A DNA stretch of 9,097 bases from Candidatus Poribacteria bacterium (GTDB taxonomy: Bacteria > Poribacteria > DTPJ01): positions 1-9,097 of the forward strand of contig DTPJ01000199.1 in NCBI GenBank assembly GCA_011334435.1, given 5' to 3'. Shown one piece after another: positions 1-6,173 of this stretch. Every line of letters begins with the position of its first letter. Position 1 is the first letter of the stretch. The notes beneath the pieces are model-generated. The model did no database searches and was not told the origin of the DNA. It saw nothing but the letters and a program-made list of their open reading frames with translations. Made by a program: the position numbers and the translations under genes.

Positions 1-140
1 CTATAAATATATCACCCCTTCGGGGTTAAAAATCCTTAACTTAATGCGTATGGGGATAAAGGGGGATTTTTGAAATGTTTGGAAAAATTTAATTTTAGCA
101 GAAAGTATTATTTTCACTTATTCTAGAAAATGTCCGAACT

Positions 141-175
141 AATGTTATAAGTTCAGATTTTTTGAACTTGACATT
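141..175. promoter_or_regulatory. Imperfect palindrome overlapping the rpsU -35 box
   Basis: The arms AAGTTC (149-154) and GAACTT (164-169) are perfect inverted repeats. They extend outward to AATGT (141-145) and ACATT (171-175) across an unequal internal loop. The right arm covers the TTGACA box of the rpsU promoter, and a further GAACT lies at 136-140. A site placed here could be an operator blocking the -35 contact. This rests only on symmetry and position; AT-rich DNA gives such repeats by chance. Confidence 0.25.
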
Positions 176-196
176 AATGATTATATGATCTAAAAT
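168..196 (+). promoter_or_regulatory. Vegetative (sigma-70 type) promoter of rpsU
   Basis: TTGACA at 168-173 is followed by exactly 17 bases and then TAAAAT at 191-196, one mismatch from the TATAAT consensus. Transcription would start near 203, giving a leader of about 67 bases before the rpsU start codon. No other gene start lies between it and rpsU, so rpsU is the expected target. The match to both hexamers and the optimal spacing make this strong for a sequence-only call. Confidence 0.8.
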
Positions 197-269
197 ATTT
201 TCATCATAAAATTTAATTTTAAAAGCGGTATTGGTATTAAACAACAAAAATCAGGGAGTGAAAAACTGA

Positions 270-452
270 ATGCTTGAGGTAAAAGTTAAAAAAGATGAAT
301 CAATAGATAAAGCTCTTCGTAGATTCAAAAAACAATGTGATAAAGAGGAACTCATAAAGGAGATGAAGAAACGAGAGCGTTATGAAAAACCAAGTGAAAG
401 GCGCAGAAAAAAATACCTCAAATCCCAAAGAAAAGGCAAGTCATTAGAGTAA
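270..452 (+). CDS. rpsU: Small ribosomal subunit protein bS21
   Basis: This encodes a 60-residue, highly basic protein of the small ribosomal subunit, which in the bS21 family sits near the anti-Shine-Dalgarno end of 16S rRNA and helps initiation. The family pattern is clear: a short N-terminal strand (LEVKV), then ESIDKALRRFKKQ at about residues 10-22, a charged helix, and the YEKPSERRRKK segment at about 38-48 with a lysine/arginine-rich tail. Its length is normal for the family (roughly 58-71 residues). The ATG is preceded by AGGGAGTG at 253-260 with a 9-base spacer. A near-consensus promoter lies at 168-196. It appears monocistronic or weakly linked to the regulator 246 bases downstream. 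In Escherichia coli rpsU heads the rpsU-dnaG-rpoD operon; here dnaG and rpoD lie nearby on the other strand. Confidence 0.96.
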   Translation: MLEVKVKKDESIDKALRRFKKQCDKEELIKEMKKRERYEKPSERRRKKYLKSQRKGKSLE

Positions 453-460
453 AATCAACA

Positions 461-554
461 AAAAATAGGCTAAAAATGATATTCAGTTTTCAGTGGATAA
501 TTTGATAAGTTTTTAATCTTCACGACTGAAAACTGAAAATTATATAAAAATAGG
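461..554. repeat. MITE-like inverted repeat flanked by 9-bp direct repeats
   Basis: A perfect 13-bp inverted repeat (TTCAGTTTTCAGT at 482-494; its complement at 525-537) surrounds a 30-base loop. The arms extend imperfectly to 474-494 and 525-545, matching at 18 of 21 positions. The 9-mer AAAAATAGG occurs directly at both edges (461-469 and 546-554); the right copy abuts the extended arm and the left copy is 4 bases away. This resembles a tiny non-autonomous insertion with a target duplication. No T-run follows the right arm, so it is not a typical terminator for rpsU, although it could still form an RNA hairpin. The flanking repeat is A-rich, so chance is not excluded. Confidence 0.45.
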
Positions 555-583
555 TTGCTATATCTTTTTTACTTATTTTGAAA

Positions 584-612
584 TCCCTCATATATCCCTC
601 AGAAAATATAAT
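584..612 (+). promoter_or_regulatory. Possible activator-dependent promoter of the response regulator gene
   Basis: TATAAT at 607-612 is a perfect -10 box with no matching -35 at 16-18 bases; the nearest TTGAAA (578-583) is 23 bases away. In its place are two direct copies of TCCCTCA at 584-590 and 595-601, offset by 11 bases, or about one helical turn. Paired direct repeats replacing a -35 are typical of activator-dependent promoters, as in Pho boxes. The start would be near 619, leaving an 80-base leader. This is suggestive only. Confidence 0.3.
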
Positions 613-698
613 TGTATCATAATCAAATTAGAACTATTTTAACTGAGTTTTTAATTGATAACTAACCTTCCGCCAACAAGTTTGAGACATTATAGACA

Positions 699-2042
699 AT
701 GTTATCTATATTTGTAATTAGCGACGAATATGCTTTTAGAATTGAATTGAAAGACCTTCTTGATCAACACGGTTATAATGTCAGAATTTTCTCTGATATT
801 TCTGAATGTATTGAACAAATCAAGAGTGGTGAATGTGATCTTATATTGTCTGATCTGAATAAAGATAATAATACAGCGGAAAATATTTTGAAATCAGTAA
901 AAAGTATCAATCCCAATATTGAGGTGATCTTTTTCACTGAATCTGAGTCTATAGAACTAGCAGCTAGCATAGTAAAGTTAGGTGCTTTTGATTATATGCA
1001 GAAGCCAATTATTCCAGATAATTTATTAATCAAAGTAGAAAGGGCACTTGGACATAAAAGAATGATAGAAGAAATAGAGAGATTACAAGAAAATTTTAAG
1101 AGAGAATACGGATTGCAGGCAATAGTGGCAGAAAGTAAGGAAATGCTTAATGTTTTACGTGAAGTTACTCAGGTGGCGAAAAGTGATAGCCCAATACTCA
1201 TACAAGGCGAGAGTGGAACAGGAAAGGAATTGATCGCAAGAGCTATACACAGCAGCGGACGACCGGGAAAGCCTTTTATCCCAATAAATTGCGGTGCAAT
1301 GCCTGAAACATTATTGGAAAGCGAACTATTTGGATATATGAAAGGAGCTTTCACAGGGGCAAGGATTAATAAAAAAGGCTTGTTTGAAGAAGCTCACGAT
1401 GGAACGATATTCATGGATGAGATCGGCGATATGCCTCTAATAACACAGGTTAAAATTCTTCGCGCATTGGATTTTGGAGAAATACGTCGTCTTGGAAGTA
1501 ATACACCTATTTATGTTAATACAAGAATTGTCGCAGCTACAAATAAAGATATGTTATCTCTGGTTAAAGATGGTAAATTCAGGGAAGACCTTTACTATCG
1601 TCTAAATGTTATCTCTATTAAAATACCTCCTTTAAGAGAAAGGAAATCAGACATAATACCCTTAGCTAATCACTTCTTAAAGCTTTATAGTGCCAGAATG
1701 GGCAAAGATGTTAAAAAAATTTCGCATGAGGTGCGCCAAATCCTTTTAAAATATGATTGGCCCGGGAATGTTAGAGAGTTGGAAAATGTTATAGAAAGAG
1801 CAATTGTTTTAGCTCAATATGATACAATTTTTCCCGATGATCTTCCGACTGGGCTTCAATCTAATCAGCCAGATATTATTAAAATTGCTATTGAGAAAAG
1901 ATGGAGTTTAAAAGAATTAGAAAAGGAATACCTATCTAATGTTATTAAAAATTACTCTGGAAATCTTTCAAAAGCAGTGGAAACATTAGGAATAGCAAGA
2001 AATACACTTTGGCGGAAGATGAAGAAATTTGGCATTAAGTGA
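699..2042 (+). CDS. Sigma-54-dependent NtrC-family response regulator
   Basis: This 447-residue protein is a DNA-binding activator of sigma-54 RNA polymerase. The receiver domain (about 1-118) has the acidic pair D9/E10, phosphoacceptor D52, T80 and K102. The AAA+ domain (about 140-375) shows Walker A GESGTGKE at 170-177, the sigma-54-contacting GAFTGA loop at 216-221, Walker B FMDEI at 238-242, and the WPGNVREL segment near the end of the ATPase. A Fis-type helix-turn-helix occupies the last 45 residues. All ATPase and sigma-54 motifs are intact. The loop after D52 lacks the usual MPxxxG sequence. The ATG is needed to include the first receiver strand; its ribosome site is weak (GAGA at 684-687). 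No histidine kinase is adjacent. The next gene starts 44 bases on, so they are probably co-transcribed. The signal sensed and the target genes cannot be told from here. Confidence 0.93.
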   Translation: MLSIFVISDEYAFRIELKDLLDQHGYNVRIFSDISECIEQIKSGECDLILSDLNKDNNTAENILKSVKSINPNIEVIFFTESESIELAASIVKLGAFDYMQKPIIPDNLLIKVERALGHKRMIEEIERLQENFKREYGLQAIVAESKEMLNVLREVTQVAKSDSPILIQGESGTGKELIARAIHSSGRPGKPFIPINCGAMPETLLESELFGYMKGAFTGARINKKGLFEEAHDGTIFMDEIGDMPLITQVKILRALDFGEIRRLGSNTPIYVNTRIVAATNKDMLSLVKDGKFREDLYYRLNVISIKIPPLRERKSDIIPLANHFLKLYSARMGKDVKKISHEVRQILLKYDWPGNVRELENVIERAIVLAQYDTIFPDDLPTGLQSNQPDIIKIAIEKRWSLKELEKEYLSNVIKNYSGNLSKAVETLGIARNTLWRKMKKFGIK

Positions 2043-2075
2043 TTAGCAAAAATTAATAATAGGGGATATTATGAT

Positions 2076-2082
2076 AGGAGGT
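2076..2082 (+). promoter_or_regulatory. Strong Shine-Dalgarno of the cytochrome gene
   Basis: AGGAGGT sits 4 bases before the ATG at 2087. It is much stronger than the site of the preceding regulator gene, so if both share a transcript the cytochrome would be translated at a higher rate. Confidence 0.8.
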
Positions 2083-2086
2083 ATTA

Positions 2087-2479
2087 ATGAAAGTTCAAAA
2101 GTGGTTTTCGTTTATTACTGCATTGTTTTTAATACTTGTATTATCTTCAGCAGCAATATGGGCGAGGGCTTTTAGATTAGACATCCTGCCAGATAAAGGC
2201 AAAAATTTTGGCTGTAAAACATGTCATATCAGCCCAAATGGAGGAGGAGCAAAAAATCCTTTTGGGTCTGATTATGAACGGATAGCTATTCCAGCAGGTG
2301 ATAAATATACAAATGCTCTTGCCAAACTTGATTCTGATGGTGATGGTTGGACAAATGAGCAGGAATTTTCAGCAGTGCCAGTGACAAACCCTGGCGATGC
2401 AAATTCACATCCACCAACGCCTAAGGCAGTAGTTTCAAAGGGCAAAAAGTATATATCATGGGGAAGCATAAAGAAGTAA
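2087..2479 (+). CDS. Exported monoheme c-type cytochrome with EF-hand-like calcium loop
   Basis: This 130-residue protein has a signal peptide: K2/K5 positive end, a hydrophobic core at about 6-25, and an A26-R27-A28 cleavage motif. The mature protein of about 102 residues carries one heme-binding CKTCH (43-47), followed by SPNGGGAKNPFG (49-60), and then a calcium-type loop with D82, D84, D86, G87, N90 and E93. Small exported proteins with this CxxCH plus DxDxDG layout occur in anaerobic and nitrogen- or sulfur-metabolising bacteria, but I know of no assigned function. Covalent heme attachment and a role in periplasmic electron transfer are inferences. No second CxxCH or methionine ligand is evident (the mature part has no methionine), so the distal ligand would be another histidine, or the site may be open. 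It has a strong AGGAGGT at 2076-2082 and follows the response regulator by 44 bases, suggesting one transcript. Confidence 0.85.
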   Translation: MKVQKWFSFITALFLILVLSSAAIWARAFRLDILPDKGKNFGCKTCHISPNGGGAKNPFGSDYERIAIPAGDKYTNALAKLDSDGDGWTNEQEFSAVPVTNPGDANSHPPTPKAVVSKGKKYISWGSIKK

Positions 2480-2487
2480 ATTTATAG

Positions 2488-2544
2488 TTGAAGATTCAAG
2501 ATTGGCGATTGAAAAACTGATAAACACCAATCTTGAATTTTTAA
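2488..2544 (+). terminator. Hairpin between convergent genes, probable terminator
   Basis: A perfect 12-bp inverted repeat (ATTCAAGATTGG at 2494-2505; its complement at 2527-2538) encloses a 21-base loop. As RNA the stem can extend to about 18 pairs (2488-2505 with 2527-2544) using two G-U pairs. On the plus strand five T residues at 2538-2542 end the stem, which fits an intrinsic terminator for the cytochrome gene. On the minus strand the T-run is poor, so its use for rpoD is less certain. It fills most of the 77-base spacer between the convergent stops at 2479 and 2557. Confidence 0.55.
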
Positions 2545-2556
2545 TCTCTGATCAAA

Positions 2557-4326
2557 CTAAGTGTCTTGAAAATCTCGCAATTTTTCGCTTCTACTGGGAT
2601 GCCTCAGCTTTTTTAATGCCTTAACCTCAATCTGTCGGATTCTTTCGCGTGTCACCTTAAAGACATTTCCTATCTCTTCCAGAGTTCTCTGTTGACCATC
2701 GCCAATGCCAAATCGTAATGCGATAACTTCGCTCTCTCTTTTAGATAATTTGACAAGAGATTCTCTTATTTGGCTACAAAGCATTTGAAAAATAGTTTCG
2801 TTAACGGGGTTTCTTGTGTCTTTATCCTCTATAAAATCGCTAAGATGTGCATCTTCGTCGCTTCCCACAGGAATTTCAAGTGAGATCGGGTCTTGAGCTA
2901 CTCTTAGTATTTCCCTTATCTTTTCAACAGGAAGTTTCATTTCATCAGCGATTTCTTCATGAGTTGGTTCTCTTCCTAACTTACTGGTAAGGTTTTTGGA
3001 AGTTCTAATCATTTTATTTATGGTTTCAATCATGTGAACAGGTATGCGAATAGTTCTAGCTTGATCAGCGATAGCCCTAGTTATTGCTTGACGGATCCAC
3101 CATGTAGCATAAGTGCTAAATTTATATCCTTTATTATGTTTGAACCTATCAACAGCTTTTATTAATCCAGTATTTCCTTCCTGAATTAGATCCAAAAATG
3201 AGAGACCGGAGTTCTTATTCGCATATTTTTTGGCAATACTGACTACGAGACGTAAATTTGCTTCTACAATCCTTTTCTTAGCTTCATAAGCAAGGTTTTC
3301 TCCTTGTTCAATTTGATCTATAACTTTCTGTAATATTTCGCGAGATATACCAACTTCCTTTTCAAGTCTGTTTATGACCCTTTTTGCTCTTATTATACTT
3401 CTATTGTAATCAAACAACTTTTCAAGTTCCTCTGAATTTTGAAATGATTGTGGATTTTCTAAGAACCTCTGTATAGCCTGCATTATTTCATAAGAGGAAA
3501 ATTTGGAATTATCCTCAACTATTTTTATTTCCCTTTCTGCTTTGTTTATCCTTTCAGCAATTGATTTAATAATTTTCGCTATTCCATTTATTGCATCTCT
3601 GCTTAGGTTTATGTCTTTCAGAGTATTGATCAGATGCAATTTGTTTGCATTTATTCTATCAATAAGTATTGATTTTGTCACAGGGGATAGCCCATTTTGA
3701 GCAAGAAGTTTCTCTTGAACAGCGATCTCATTTTCAACTTCATAAATGTGTGACATTATATTCTTCAGATAGTTTAATGTTTTGGCTTCCTTTTCGTTAT
3801 CTGAAATTCTACTAAGATCAGTTTCTATGACCTCATAACATTTTATTTTACGTGCAATTGCCATACTGCAAAATCTTTTTATTTCTGAAATAGTAATAGG
3901 GACTTTGAATATCGCTTGTTTGATAATATCTTGACCTTTTTCAATTTGTCTTGAAAGCTCAATCTCATCATTTTTATTAAGAAGAGGGACTTTTCCCATA
4001 TCTCTTAAATATAGCCTTAGCATATTATCAAATTTGGAAAATCTTTCAGTAGATGGATCAAAATCTATTCTATCAAAATCTTCTATCTCTTGAGAATCAT
4101 CATATTTTAGATGTTTATTTTCTTCATCAACTATGGATTCTATTTCATCATCAGGGTCATCAAGGATTTGAATATCCAATTCCTCTAAATTATCAAGCAC
4201 GTCATCAATATAATCCGAATTGATAACCTCCTCAGATATTTCATCATTTACATCATCGTAAGAAATATATTCTTCATCTTTGTTAACATCAATGATTTCT
4301 TGATCAATTTCGCTTTTATGTCTCAT
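2557..4326 (-). CDS. rpoD: Primary RNA polymerase sigma factor RpoD (sigma-70)
   Basis: This 589-residue protein directs core RNA polymerase to vegetative promoters. Region 1.1 is at about 18-58 (YISYDDVND, then IDDVLDNLEEL), region 1.2 at about 98-130, and a long helical non-conserved region at about 135-345. Region 2 is at about 348-420, including YATWWIRQAITR with the -10 contacts Q413 and T416. Region 3 follows, then region 4 at about 515-580, with VTRERIRQIE carrying the -35 contacts R560, E561 and Q565. Group 1 identity is clear from regions 1.1 and 1.2 together with the non-conserved insert. The first helix of region 1.1 looks degenerate: only about 17 unlike residues precede YISYDD. 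No in-frame upstream start codon was found in the 46-base gap after dnaG. AGGGGGA at 4338-4344 lies 11 bases before the ATG. It is the last gene of the mutS2-dnaG-rpoD operon. Confidence 0.97.
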   Translation of the reverse strand: MRHKSEIDQEIIDVNKDEEYISYDDVNDEISEEVINSDYIDDVLDNLEELDIQILDDPDDEIESIVDEENKHLKYDDSQEIEDFDRIDFDPSTERFSKFDNMLRLYLRDMGKVPLLNKNDEIELSRQIEKGQDIIKQAIFKVPITISEIKRFCSMAIARKIKCYEVIETDLSRISDNEKEAKTLNYLKNIMSHIYEVENEIAVQEKLLAQNGLSPVTKSILIDRINANKLHLINTLKDINLSRDAINGIAKIIKSIAERINKAEREIKIVEDNSKFSSYEIMQAIQRFLENPQSFQNSEELEKLFDYNRSIIRAKRVINRLEKEVGISREILQKVIDQIEQGENLAYEAKKRIVEANLRLVVSIAKKYANKNSGLSFLDLIQEGNTGLIKAVDRFKHNKGYKFSTYATWWIRQAITRAIADQARTIRIPVHMIETINKMIRTSKNLTSKLGREPTHEEIADEMKLPVEKIREILRVAQDPISLEIPVGSDEDAHLSDFIEDKDTRNPVNETIFQMLCSQIRESLVKLSKRESEVIALRFGIGDGQQRTLEEIGNVFKVTRERIRQIEVKALKKLRHPSRSEKLRDFQDT

Positions 4327-4372
4327 ATCATTAAGCTTCCCCCTGATAAGATCAAAAACAAAATAACTAATC

Positions 4373-6145
4373 TCATTTTCCCTTGCGAATACTCATTAAT
4401 GCCTGAGAAATAGTGATTTTATCTGCTGTATTTTCTTTTAGAATAGCAAGTTTGCTCTCACGTTTACGGAAATCTTCTATTTTTTTAATGCAACCGTTGA
4501 GCTCTGCTTCTATATCTTCTATATTTGACAAAAGGTTTTTTTTCAAAGTTAATTTTTTAGCAATAATATTTGATATTAGGTCTCTCGCTTCCTTGCTTGA
4601 ACAATTATTTATTAAGTCGCCAAGCTCTATGTTTTCTTTGCTTTCATCTATATTATTCCAAAGTAACTCCATTAGTTCAATATGACAAGAATTTGTAAAA
4701 TCCTCCTTTTTAAGATGTTTAGTTTTAGAGACAAGTTTTGGACATTGAATTAAACACTCAATTAATAGACGTTCAATTCTTTCTCTGGCGGTTTGTTTTG
4801 AGGAAGTTTTTATAGTAGGTTGTGTTGATTTAGCAATGTTTTTTCCAGCACCTATTTTTGAAAGCTGTTGCCATATATATTCTTCCTCTATATTTAGCCT
4901 TTCAGCGGATTTTTTTACATATTCACTCCTTTGCACAAGGTTTCCCATGCTTGCAAGAGTAGATACAAGATCGTCAACTGCTTTCTTTTTCCCCTCTGCG
5001 GTATCAATGCCAATTTGCTTGTTTATTCTATCAATTTTATATTCAACAAGATCAACTGCTGATGATATAAGTTTTCTAAAAGCGTCTGCGCCATTTTCAC
5101 GAATGAAATCATCTGGGTCTTTTTCAGAAGGGATTGTCAACATCCTTACCCTAACATCAGCTTTAATTAGTAGGTTCATTCCTCTGGCAGAAGCTTCAGC
5201 ACCTGCCTTATCGGAATCGTAAGCGATGATAACTTCATCAGTATAACGTTTAATAAGCTTCACATGGCTATCTGTAAGCGATGTTCCCAAAGAAGCAACG
5301 ACGTTTGTAAATCCTGCTTGAAAGCACGATATAGCATCCATATATCCCTCAACAAGCAAAGCAAAACCTTCTTTTTGAATTGCCCGCTGAGCCATGTTTA
5401 GATTATATAGGTTTTTACTTTTTGTGTAAAGAGGTGTTTCAGGGGAATTTATATATTTTGCGTCAGATTCTCCCGCCTCAATAATGCGTCCTCCAAATGC
5501 TATTGGTTCGCCTTTGACATCAAATATTGGGAACATAATTCGCCCACGAAATCTATCATAATAATTACCTTGTTTTTTGCCCTCTAATATAAATCCTCCT
5601 GTTAGCAGAATTTTTTCGGAAAAGCCTGCTTTTTTGCCTGCATTAAGAAAGCTATCCCAATTAGGCAGGGAATATCCTAACTTAAAGCTTGCTATTATGT
5701 TATCATCAATACCACGTTTTTTTAGGTATGTCAAGGCTTGATTGCCCAAAGAATTATCAAAAAGCATTTTTTGGTAATACTGGACAGCAAATTTGTTAAG
5801 ATTTTTTAGTTCCTCACTAATTTTGGACTCTTTGCTGTCATAAGTGCTTGGAAGTGTAATTCCGCATCTCTCTGCCAATGCTTTCAATGCCTCTGGATAG
5901 GTTATCTTTTGATACTTCATCAAAAAGGCGAAAACATCTCCTGCGGAATCACAAGCAAAACACTTGAAAATTTGTAGATCGCGACTTACATAAAGCGACG
6001 GTTTGGTATCGTCATGGAAAGGGCAAAGACCGACAAAGTTCTTTCCACGTTGTTTAAGTGAGACATACTCAGATATTATGTCCACAATATCGCATCTGCT
6101 TTTAATTTCTTCTTTTATATTTTCTGGAACAAGTCCTGATTGCAA
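4373..6145 (-). CDS. dnaG: DNA primase DnaG
   Basis: DnaG makes the RNA primers for chromosome replication and works with the replicative helicase. Residues are numbered from the upstream ATG at 6166. The zinc-binding domain has C48, H51, C69 and C72. The catalytic core includes YDRFRGRIMFPIFD (203-216) and the TOPRIM motifs VEGYMD (E273), AYDSDKAG (D317, D319) and DPDD (350-353). A helical segment at about 388-437 follows, then a polar linker and a diverged C-terminal helicase-binding domain at about 458-590. I place the start at TTG (6143-6145) because a perfect AGGAGG lies at 6152-6157, 6 bases before it. The ATG at 6164-6166 has no ribosome site, and using it would put the AGGAGG inside the coding region. 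This trims 7 residues. It follows mutS2 closely and precedes rpoD by 46 bases. Confidence 0.96.
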   Translation of the reverse strand: MQSGLVPENIKEEIKSRCDIVDIISEYVSLKQRGKNFVGLCPFHDDTKPSLYVSRDLQIFKCFACDSAGDVFAFLMKYQKITYPEALKALAERCGITLPSTYDSKESKISEELKNLNKFAVQYYQKMLFDNSLGNQALTYLKKRGIDDNIIASFKLGYSLPNWDSFLNAGKKAGFSEKILLTGGFILEGKKQGNYYDRFRGRIMFPIFDVKGEPIAFGGRIIEAGESDAKYINSPETPLYTKSKNLYNLNMAQRAIQKEGFALLVEGYMDAISCFQAGFTNVVASLGTSLTDSHVKLIKRYTDEVIIAYDSDKAGAEASARGMNLLIKADVRVRMLTIPSEKDPDDFIRENGADAFRKLISSAVDLVEYKIDRINKQIGIDTAEGKKKAVDDLVSTLASMGNLVQRSEYVKKSAERLNIEEEYIWQQLSKIGAGKNIAKSTQPTIKTSSKQTARERIERLLIECLIQCPKLVSKTKHLKKEDFTNSCHIELMELLWNNIDESKENIELGDLINNCSSKEARDLISNIIAKKLTLKKNLLSNIEDIEAELNGCIKKIEDFRKRESKLAILKENTADKITISQALMSIRKGK

Positions 6146-6151
6146 CTTGAT

Positions 6152-6157
6152 CCTCCT
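6152..6157 (-). promoter_or_regulatory. Shine-Dalgarno that decides the dnaG start
   Basis: On the minus strand AGGAGG is followed by the 6-base spacer ATCAAG and then TTG. The protein from that TTG would begin MQSGLVPENIKEEI, a usual length before the conserved DIVDIISEYV segment of DnaG. Confidence 0.7.
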
Positions 6158-6173
6158 AAATAGCATTAAACAT

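Noticed and set aside
11..71. Small hairpins near the left edge (CCCC-TTC-GGGG at 15-25; AAAAATCC at 28-35 with GGATTTTT at 64-71), with CCCCTT also able to pair with AAGGGG at 59-64
   Set aside because: The alternative pairings recall an attenuator, but no gene start or strong T-run follows, the rpsU promoter lies about 100 bases further on, and the upstream gene is outside the window.
655..696. TTGATA (655-660) with TATAGA (691-696) as a promoter for the regulator gene
   Set aside because: The spacer is 30 bases, far outside the usable range, and the start would fall at or past the start codon.
2029..2055. Possible sigma-54 promoter before the cytochrome gene (TGGCA followed by TAGC)
   Set aside because: The GG and GC pairs are 13 bases apart rather than the required 10, and the -12 element is a poor match.
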